The notes beneath the pieces were generated by a model that made no database searches, was not told the DNA's origin, and saw nothing but the letters and a program-made list of their open reading frames with translations. The position numbers and the translations under genes are program-made. A stretch of DNA of 64,000 nt, taken from contig CAVTCZ010000012.1 of NCBI GenBank assembly GCA_963733395.1, forward strand, positions 20,476 through 84,475, written 5' to 3'. Shown in pieces: positions 57,440 to 64,000 of the stretch. This stretch comes from JADKAV01 sp963733395. Its GTDB lineage: Bacteria > Actinomycetota > Actinomycetes > S36-B12 > UBA10799. Within the stretch, counting starts at the first letter, position 1, and every line of letters begins with the position of its first letter.

Positions 57440-58198
57440 GTGCGCGACGAACTGGCCCACAACCGGGCGCTGTGGACGCTGGTCAACCACCGCCACACCG
57501 ATGCTGCCGCGTCGCAGATGTGGGATCGCCCGGGCATCCGCTGGGGGTTGTTCGGGATCCCGGAGTCGCAGCTGGCCGTACTGCCGGAGGTGTCCGGCCG
57601 GACAGTGGTCGAGTTGGGAGCCGGCACGGCGTTCTTCTCGGCTGCCCTGGCCCGCGCCGGTGCCCGGGTCATCGCGATCGACCTGAACGAGGACCAGTTG
57701 GCTACCGCCAGGCGCTGCCAGCAGCAGCGTGGCCTGCACTTCCCGCTGGTCCAGGCGGACGCGCAGTCGGTCCCGCTGCCCGACGAGTGCGCCGACCTCG
57801 TCGTCAGCGAGCACGGCGCCAGCGTCTGGTGCGATCCCGCCGCCTGGGTCCGGGAGGCGGCGCGGATCCTGAAGCCGGGCGGCCGGCTGGTCTTCCTGGT
57901 CAACAGTGTGCTGTCCACGCTGTGTGTCCCCGAGGTGGGCCCGGCCACCCCGATGCTGCAGAGACCGCAGGCGCAGTTGGGACGGATGGTGCTCGATGGT
58001 GTCGAGTACCACCCCAGCCACGGGCAGTGGATCGAGACTCTGCGCGCCAACGGCCTGGTTGTGCAGGCTCTGCGGGAACTGACCGCCCCGCCTGAGGCGC
58101 AGGACCATCCCTTCTACGAGATCGCAGATGTCCAGTGGGCTCGCAGTTGGCCGGCGGAGGATCTCTGGGTGGCGGACAAGCAGCCCGTAGGCTCGTAG
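57440..58198 (+). CDS. Class I SAM-dependent methyltransferase
   Basis: The 252-aa protein has motif I VVELGAGTAFFSAALARAGA, the acidic residue in VIAIDLNEDQL, motif II QADAQSVPLPDECADLVVSE and motif III ARILKPGGRLVFLVNS. It is a small-molecule type methyltransferase of unknown substrate. It starts at a GTG one base after the PFK stop and ends 2 bp before the next GTG, so all three are likely co-transcribed. Confidence 0.87.
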   Translation: MRDELAHNRALWTLVNHRHTDAAASQMWDRPGIRWGLFGIPESQLAVLPEVSGRTVVELGAGTAFFSAALARAGARVIAIDLNEDQLATARRCQQQRGLHFPLVQADAQSVPLPDECADLVVSEHGASVWCDPAAWVREAARILKPGGRLVFLVNSVLSTLCVPEVGPATPMLQRPQAQLGRMVLDGVEYHPSHGQWIETLRANGLVVQALRELTAPPEAQDHPFYEIADVQWARSWPAEDLWVADKQPVGS

Positions 58199-58200
58199 CC

Positions 58201-58761
58201 GTGAACGACGAGATGCGGGCCTCCGACGCGGACCGGGACCGGTACGCGACGGTGCTGCAGGAGGCCTACGCGGAAGGCCGGCTGACCCGCGCCGAGTACG
58301 ACGAGCGGATCGACGCCGTGCTGAACGCGAAGACGTATGCGGACCTGCAACCGCTCGTGGCGGACCTGCCTGCGAACAACCTGCCCGTGCCCAAGCCCGC
58401 CGCGCCGCTGGTTCCGACGACTGCGCCGGGACCGCCGATGGTCGCGGTGTTCAGCGCCGTGGAGCGCAAGGGTGTCTGGACGATGCCGGACGACAACTAC
58501 GCGGTGGCTGTCTTCGGCAGCGTGGAGCTCGATCTGCGGGAGGCCCAGATCGCTGCGCAGGACAACGAGATCCGCGCGGTCGCGGTCTTCGGCAGCGTCG
58601 AGATCGTGATCCCGCCCGGGATGGCCGTGGAGGTGTCCGGCGTGGGCGTCTTCGGGGAGTTCAGCCGGGGCAAGGTGTCGGCCCCCAGCCCGGGCTCGCC
58701 GGTGATCCGGGTGTCGGGCTTGGCATTGTTCGGCAGCGTGACCGTCAAGGAGAAGCAGTAG
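58201..58761 (+). CDS. DUF1707 protein with LiaF-like C-terminal domain
   Basis: The 186-aa protein has the DUF1707 head MRASDADRDRYATVLQEAYA, GRLTRAEYDERIDAVLNAKT, a Pro-rich linker (~65-80) and a C-terminal beta-repeat region in which VAVFGSVELDL-type units recur three to four times, as in LiaF-like cell-envelope proteins. There is no membrane helix. The function is unknown, possibly envelope-stress related. Confidence 0.83.
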   Translation: MNDEMRASDADRDRYATVLQEAYAEGRLTRAEYDERIDAVLNAKTYADLQPLVADLPANNLPVPKPAAPLVPTTAPGPPMVAVFSAVERKGVWTMPDDNYAVAVFGSVELDLREAQIAAQDNEIRAVAVFGSVEIVIPPGMAVEVSGVGVFGEFSRGKVSAPSPGSPVIRVSGLALFGSVTVKEKQ

Positions 58762-58814
58762 TCGGCTCGGCCGAGGCAGGCGCCTCGTTTCGGCCCCGGG
58801 GTGGGCGGTTCGTT

Positions 58815-58900
58815 AGACGTTGTCCCGTTGGTTAGAGAAGACACGCGTGTGTCTGCGCTGACCAAGCGCGGGACAACCGCTCACCAAGTGCCCTCGCAAG
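58815..58900. repeat. Family 2 palindromic element, copy D
   Basis: GTTGTCCCGTTGGT...ACCAAGCGCGGGACAAC encloses GAAGACACGCGTGTGTCTGC and is followed by CGCTCACCAAGTGCCC as in copy B. The rest of the 377-bp gap (58762-59138) shows no gene; the chloride channel's ribosome site GGGAGGT lies at its right end. Confidence 0.75.
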
Positions 58901-59138
58901 GGCGCGGGCGGGCGGATTCAGGGCCTCGAGCCGAGCCACACACCCTGGCCTGGCCAACGCTGCGCTGCAATCCGAGGGTCCCCGAGCGGTCGCGTGGGGC
59001 TACGTGGTGGCCGATGACCAGCACCTCCGCGAGGGATGGCCCTTCCGGTGATGCCAGCGGTGTCGATCGGGGCCCTGGCGGAAGGATCCCCCACCACGGG
59101 TGATCGGATCCTGGCTAGGCTGCACCGGGAGGTCGAGC

Positions 59139-60453
59139 ATGTTGGCAGAGGCTTCAGATGGTCCTGAACCGGGCGCGGGTGCGATTCCGAAACTGCTCGG
59201 AGCCGCCGCGGTCGTCGGCATCGCGGCCGGCGGCGGCGCGGTTGCGTTCCTGGCCGCTGAGCACGCTTTGCAGAAGCTGCTGTGGCAGCAGGTTCCCGAC
59301 CTGATCGGGGGGACGCCGGGCTGGTGGGTGTTCGTCGTCCTGCTGGTCGGTGCGGTCGGTGTCTGGGCGGCCCTGAAACTCCCGGGCCACGGCGGTCACC
59401 GGCCGCTGGACGGTATGGGGGTCAACATCGGTCCGAAGCAGATCGGGTCGGTCGTGGCGGCAGCGTTGATCTCGCTGTCGGTCGGCGCCGTGGTCGGTCC
59501 GGAGGCCCCGCTCATGGCCGTCGGATCCGCTATCGGTGGGCTCATCGCGCTGCGGGCCGGCGAGCAGGTGGGCAAGGTCATGATGCTCGCCGGAGCGGTC
59601 GCTGCCATCACCATGATCCTCGGCAATCCGATGGTCTCCGCGTTGCTCGTCCTCGAGGCGGCCGCGCTCAAGGGCAGCCCGGGTGGCAAGAAGGTGATGC
59701 TGGCAGCCCTGCCGGTGTTGGTCGCGATGGGTTTCGGCTACCTGATCCAAGTGGGTGTGGGCGACTGGGGCGGGGTGGGGCAGTCGAAACTGGCGGTCCC
59801 GGGCCTGCCGGTCTACGACAGCGTCCAGACGATCGATCTGCTACTGGCGCTGGTGGTGGCACTGGTGACGGCGGGGTTCGCGGTGTTCTCCATCGAGGCC
59901 GGCACGGCCTTCCAGAACCGGATCAAGAACCCGCTGCTGGGCCTGCTTCTGACCGGCGCCATCGTGGCTGCCCTGGCGGTCGGTACCCGAGCCATCACCG
60001 GCGAGAGTCTCGACGTCATCCTGTTCTCCGGGCAGGACGCGACCATCGACCGTTCTGGGCATCACCTCTGTCGCCGCGCTGCTTGTCATCGCCGTGGCCA
60101 AGACCATCGGCTACGCGGTGTCGCTCGGTGGCGGTTTCCGCGGCGGCATGGTCTTCCCGGCGGTGTTCCTGGGCACCGTGGTGGCCACGGGTACCTCGCT
60201 GCTGGTGTCCGGGTCCAACGTCTCGCCGCTGGTGGCGGCCGGGATCGCGGCGGCCGTCGCCGGGGTGCTGCGGCTCCCGTTCACCGCAGTGCTGCTTGCG
60301 CTGCTGCTGTGCGCCGGGGCCGGGCTGACGGTCACGACGCCGGCCATCTTCGGTGCGGTGATCGGCGTCCTGGTCCGGGTGATCGCGGACACGAAACTCA
60401 ACCGGCAGCCATCGGCACCCGACGAAGAAGCGGCGGCCGCTCAGGCCACGTGA
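59139..60453 (+). CDS. CLC-family chloride channel/transporter
   Basis: The ~437-aa polytopic protein has CLC motifs VGAVVGPEAPLMAVGSAIGG (GxEGP-like, here VGPEAP), LGGGFRGGMVFPAVFLG (GxFxP-like, here GMVFP) and a C-terminal LRLPFTAVLLALLL. The gating-Glu position is filled by the Glu of GPEAP. One extra C near 60050 breaks the frame; length 1315 is 1 modulo 3. The ATG at 59139 follows GGGAGGT. Confidence 0.87.
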
Positions 60454-60872
60454 CTGCCGCGATGCGCTGCCCGGGCCAACCAGCCGACGATCCAGGCGGC
60501 GGCGACGGCGTGCATGATCTGCAGGGTCAGCGGTAGGTCCTGCACCGAGGCGAGCAGCACCCCGGCTCCCACGACGCCCACCCACAGGCTTGGGCGCTTC
60601 GTCACGCGGGCCGCCGCGTAGGCCGCCAGGGCCGCCAGCGCCGCGACCACCAGGCACACCAGCACCACGCCCAGTGGCTGTACCGGATCCGCGCCGGGTG
60701 GGGTGATGTCCCAGCCCTGCGCGCGCGCGACCAGCAGCAGCACGATGTCGCAGCCGGCGGCTGCCAGGCCCGCAGCCAGACCGACCCGCAGCAGGAAGGC
60801 CGCGGTGACCGGGCGCCGGGGTCGTGGCGGTGACCCGCCCAATGCCCGCAGTGCGTCGGGGTCGAAACTCAC
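60441..60872 (-). CDS. Small four-helix membrane protein (DUF6069-like)
   Basis: The 143-aa protein has a Pro/Arg-rich cytoplasmic head and four helices (about 22-46, 64-86, 95-107 and 116-135), the second ending in AAYAAARVTKRP. This matches the DUF6069 pattern. Function unknown. It is convergent with the chloride channel, and the 3' ends overlap by 13 bp. Confidence 0.65.
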   Translation of the reverse strand: MSFDPDALRALGGSPPRPRRPVTAAFLLRVGLAAGLAAAGCDIVLLLVARAQGWDITPPGADPVQPLGVVLVCLVVAALAALAAYAAARVTKRPSLWVGVVGAGVLLASVQDLPLTLQIMHAVAAAWIVGWLARAAHRGSHVA

Positions 60873-60905
60873 ACTCCGGATTGTCCCTTGCGCCGGCGGC
60901 GTGGG

Positions 60906-61849
60906 TCAGGGGGTGTGCTCGCACAAGGTCCGGTATGGGTTCTCCGGCCCGGTGCCCGGCCCGTAGGCATCGCAGCCGATGTGCAGGTGCACGGTGGGTG
61001 CGGGCTCACCCAACTCCCCGCGGGAATCCAGTGCCACCACGGTCAGATCCAGGTCCGGGGGGATCGTTGGCGAAGATGATCGGCCCCCGGATCCGCACGT
61101 CGCGCTGGTCCGCCCCGTACTCCACATACCAGGCCGATTCCCACGTCTGGATCGTGAAGTCGTCGGTGATCAGCACGTAGTAGCCCGCCACCGGATTGTC
61201 CGTGTAGGACAACGGGCGCGTCCCAGGTCACGTCGATGACGATCTCGCTGTGCTTGTCCGGGTTCTGCAGGGCCTGGACACTGGTGATGCTCGGTGGGCC
61301 CAGCGTCTCGTTCTCCGCGACCTGGAACATGATCGGCGAGGAGAGGGTGGCCAGGGATTTGGGCTTGCTGGGCGGCGGCACCACCGGCGAGGAGGAACTG
61401 CCGGGGTCGAACGTCACCTTCAGCGCGAGGGTGGCCGGGTTCTGACCACCCTTCCTGAGCACCCGCAACCGCAGGTTGAATGTGCCCTTGCACCAGTTGC
61501 CGCTGCTGCAGATGGGGTTGATCTGCAGCCGTGCCCGCCCGGTGCGAGCGCTGGTCTTGGTGCGGACGTGGGTCTGCCACTTGCCTTGCTGGTAGACCTC
61601 GATCTTCACGGTGTGGCGGGGCCTGGTCGGCCTTACCTGGACGAGGACCGCGATCTGCTTCATCCGGTTCGCGTATTTGCTGCTCCGGAAAGTGCGTTCC
61701 TTGGCGACGGACCCGTCGGCCCACTCCCAGCTGTACACCTGCTGGCGGAGGGCCGGTGCCACCGACGGTGGCGAAGCCCCGGCCACGCTCGGGGCGGACA
61801 TGAATGCGGCCGCCAGGACTGTGGCAGCGACTACTCGCACGATTCGCAT
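60906..61849 (-). CDS. Secreted protein of unknown function
   Basis: After a signal peptide (1-25, cleavage near VAGA) the ~313-aa protein has an Arg/Lys-rich beta domain (VYSWEWADGSVAKERTFRSS, TVKIEVYQQGKWQTHVRTKT), a Ser/Pro linker (~150-165) and a fibronectin-III-like domain (PSITSVQALQNPDKHSEIVI, NPVAGYYVLITDDFTIQTW). Two extra bases (near 61215 and 61062) break the frame; length 944 is 2 modulo 3. No enzymatic motif is seen. Confidence 0.65.
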
Positions 61850-61948
61850 GGTTCACCTCGTCGTCGCGGGTGAGGTGATGGGAATGGGCGGTCAGGACGT
61901 CGGCAGTCGTCCCCAAGAACCACCACCACTTCCACGGTACGCCGCGGG

Positions 61949-62921
61949 CTACAGGGCGGGAAAGACCCGGCCGGTGTTCTCCTCGGTCTCGTAGATGTCA
62001 GCCGGCGGGCCGACGATCACCGGATCGGGCGTGCCCACGAGTTCGATGTTCTTCTCCGGGTAGTCCAGCTTGCTCAGAACCCACCGCATGGCCTCCAGGC
62101 GGCCGCGCTTCTTGTCGTTGCTGCGCACGACGGTCCACGGCGCCCACTCGGTGTCGGTGTACCAGAACATCGCCTCCTTGGCAGCGGTGTAGTCGTGCCA
62201 CCGATCGAGGCTGGCGAGGTCCATGGGGCTCAGTCTTCCACTGCCGGACGGGGTCGATCCGGCGGATGGTGAAGCGGGTGATCTGTCCTTGCGGGACACC
62301 GAGAACCAGAACTTGAACAAGATGATGCCGTCGCGTGTGAGCATCCGCTCGAAGTCGGGGGCTTGCCGCATGAACTCGTCGTATTCGTCGTCGCTGCAGA
62401 AGCCCATGAGGGCTTGACGCCGGCGTATGTACCAGGACTGGTCGAAGAGGACGCACTGCGGCGGGTCGGCAGATGTTGGATGTAGCGCTGGAAGGTACCA
62501 CTGGCCGCGCTCGCAGTCGGAGGGCTTTTCGAGCGCGACGACGCGGGCGCCGCGGGGGTTGAGGTGTTCCATGAACGCTTGATCGCTCCGCCTTTTCCGG
62601 CGGCGTCGCGGCCTTCGAAGAGGATGACGATGCCGTCCTGTTCTCGACCCAGCCCTGCATCTTGAGCAGTTCGATCTGCATCAGTCGCTTGGTCATTTCG
62701 TAGTCGCGGCGGCTCATCCGCTCGGTGTACGGATACCCCTCCCGGAAACGCTCCACGGGTGTACGAAGCCGGGCCGATGAGGCCCGGGTCGTCGAGTCGC
62801 TCCAGGTGCCGGTGGCGGTGAGGCCGTGGCGCTCGAAGGTGTCGTCCTCGAGATCCTGCAGGCTCGTGATGATGTCTGCAGGTCCATCACGGCTTCGATG
62901 TCCAGATAGCTGGTCGGTCAC
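61949..62921 (-). CDS. ppk2: Polyphosphate kinase 2 (PPK2) family protein
   Basis: Across frames the product shows MTKRLMQIELLKMQGWVE, the Walker A-type segment LFEGRDAAGKGGAIKRF, HLNPRGARVVALEKPSDCER and a Walker B/lid region CVLFDQSWYIRRRQALMGFC. It continues with WFSVSRKDR and WHDYTAAKEAMFWYTDT. PPK2 enzymes use polyphosphate to phosphorylate ADP/GDP, or the reverse. About four frame breaks (near 62490, 62615, 62655 and 62800) fit length 973, 1 modulo 3. A GTG at 62921 overlaps the preceding gene's stop and is the likely start. Confidence 0.82.
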
Positions 62922-63491
62922 GGGGACCATCGTCTCCTGCCCCCCGGTACGCCGCGCTCGCGGGAGGGCGTGATCGGACGGGCGAAGTCCTCGGCAGCCG
63001 CGTACAGCTCTCGCGGTTGGCCACCCGGGCCTGCACGGACAGGATCCAGCCCACGAGATCTTTGTTGATCATCGACTCGACCTTGCCGCCGAGCGGCCAC
63101 GGGACCCCGTGGGTCTTCGTCTCGGTGACGACCAGGTATTCCACGTCGTCACCGTTCTGCGCCAGGGTCGCCTTGCCCGTGCACGTGGCGGCCGGACTGC
63201 CGTGCAACTCGACTTTGATGTCCCCGTTGGGCTCGGCGGTGTGCTACTGCTGCCACCACTGCAACTGCACCTCCTTGGGCAGGAACCGCTGCGCCAACGA
63301 CGGGATGCCGGCCTTGTCGGTGCGGAAGGCCCACGGCATGGTCGCGGCGACCGCCTCGGGCTCCTGCTCGATGTCGATCTCGCCCTCGTGGTCACGCCCA
63401 CCTCCTCGGCGAAGGCCTCCAGGAACGCGTGCTCGCTCAGCAGCTGCTGGATGTCGATGGTCGTGGATTCGATGACGGCGCGGTGTTCCAT
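62918..63491 (-). CDS. DUF2505 family protein (SRPBCC-like)
   Basis: The ~190-aa protein starts MEHRAVIESTTIDIQQLLSE and reads HAFLEAFAEEVG, MPWAFRTDKAGIPSLAQRFL, HGSPAATCTGKATLAQNGDD and VPWPLGGKVESMINKDLVGW across frames, matching DUF2505. The family has a lipid-binding START-like fold and unknown role. Several single-base breaks occur (near 63400, 63245 and 63010). Its TGA overlaps the PPK2 GTG. Confidence 0.7.
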
Positions 63492-63569
63492 AAAGCGATT
63501 CTGCCGCGTGAGCGCAGGTGTCGCCCAACGTCGGGAATGCTCGGCCCGTGCGACCATGGCGGGGTGGAT

Positions 63570-64000
63570 ATGAGCAGGCGGCAAGTGCTGGCGGCGGGCG
63601 CCGGGCTGATGACGGCGGTGCGTGCCTACTGAAGCCGCAGATGACCGCGGTGACCTCGCAGATCCTCCTCGCCATCGACCACGCTGGCGCAGCCGCCGAC
63701 GCCGACGTCGCCGGCGAGCAGGCAGGTCGCACCCGCCGGGCTGCTGTCGGCGTACGCGAACGACTCGGTGCGTGCCGGGGATTCGTCCTGCAGTTCACAC
63801 ATCTCGGCCGCCGGTCCCTGGGCTGGTCGCGGTGTATCGCATCGGCCATTTCGCGGGCAAGGGCGCCACGAAGGTCGCCGACGTCGCGGGCCCGAAGCGG
63901 CTGTTCCGACCAAGCAGGTGGACCCGGGATCGCGGGCGGTCTCCGCCGGTTGGCCGGTGGTGGCCGGGGTGGACACGACCGGCTGGAAGTCCGGGCTGTA
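63570..64000 (+). CDS. Tat-exported protein, N,N-dimethylformamidase-large-subunit-like, truncated by the window edge
   Basis: The start MSRRQVLAAGAGLMTA has the twin Arg of a Tat signal. Across frames the downstream part reads LSAYANDSVRAGDS, LVAVYRIGHFAGKGATKV and GWPVVAGVDTTGWKSGL, resembling the N-terminal beta domain of N,N-dimethylformamidase-like proteins. At least three frame breaks occur in 430 bp. The rest lies beyond the window. The family assignment is tentative. Confidence 0.5.

Overview
The window is high-GC DNA from an actinobacterium. Supporting markers are a mycothiol-dependent isomerase family protein, a Bpa-type proteasome activator ending in a Pro-Tyr-Leu tail, a SigK/RskA pair beside a fasciclin gene, an NlpC/P60 protein behind a c-di-AMP riboswitch, a 13E12-type DUF222 fragment and DUF4333, DUF1707 and DUF2505 proteins. 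It looks like an ordinary chromosomal segment. I see no rRNA, prophage, intact insertion sequence or CRISPR array. One tRNA-Leu(CAG) is present. Many genes are broken by single extra bases, and gene-length arithmetic points to +1 overcalls, mostly in G/C runs. I therefore annotate most broken genes as intact genes with sequence errors rather than as pseudogenes.

Layout. 1-5 kb: a truncated DUF4012 membrane protein; a PadR repressor divergent from a CrtI-like FAD oxidoreductase and a ferredoxin reductase with a fused 2Fe-2S domain; tRNA-Leu; a small monooxygenase. 5-13.3 kb: secreted subtilase, Fpg/Nei glycosylase, D-2-hydroxyacid dehydrogenase-like flavoprotein, glycerophosphodiesterase, larB-larC, pheA. 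13.3-14.7 kb: a repeat-rich gap with a DUF222 remnant. 14.7-20.2 kb: NlpC/P60 behind its riboswitch, then a tight leftward run of potassium channel, Bpa, NAD-epimerase, serS and HAD hydrolase.

20.2-33.3 kb holds an atu/liu-like acyl-CoA degradation regulon: acyl-CoA carboxylase beta and alpha, AtuA-like protein, TetR regulator, acyl-CoA dehydrogenase, enoyl-CoA hydratase. Its four transcription units share a 22-bp palindrome laid over the -10 box. Between the two carboxylase genes lie two phospholipid acyltransferases and a small TetR/membrane-protein pair.

33.5-44.9 kb: M20 peptidase, VKOR-family protein, DUF456 protein, a heavily frameshifted BspA-like surface protein, nitrilase-family hydrolase, mycothiol-type isomerase, a fatty-acid desaturase/TetR operon, and RskA-SigK-fasciclin with a SigK-like promoter. 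45-64 kb: NDP-sugar-type epimerase, PQQ-type sugar dehydrogenase, a flippase-like membrane protein, a ROK kinase related to polyphosphate glucokinase, potassium channel, aquaporin, FadE-like dehydrogenase, glutamine amidotransferase, thioesterase, PPi-type phosphofructokinase, methyltransferase, CLC channel, PPK2 coupled to a DUF2505 gene, and the start of a Tat-exported protein.

The strongest undescribed structure is a set of intergenic palindromic repeat families. Family 1 is a ~45-bp hairpin with eight copies at four loci, in tandem with a constant 91-93 bp pitch at three of them although the spacer sequences differ between loci. Family 2 is a long hairpin with a conserved loop around ACACGYGTG (four loci). 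Family 3 is a 22-bp-arm palindrome (two loci). There is also a 90-bp element with 23-bp terminal inverted repeats. All repeat units found here lie in intergenic DNA.
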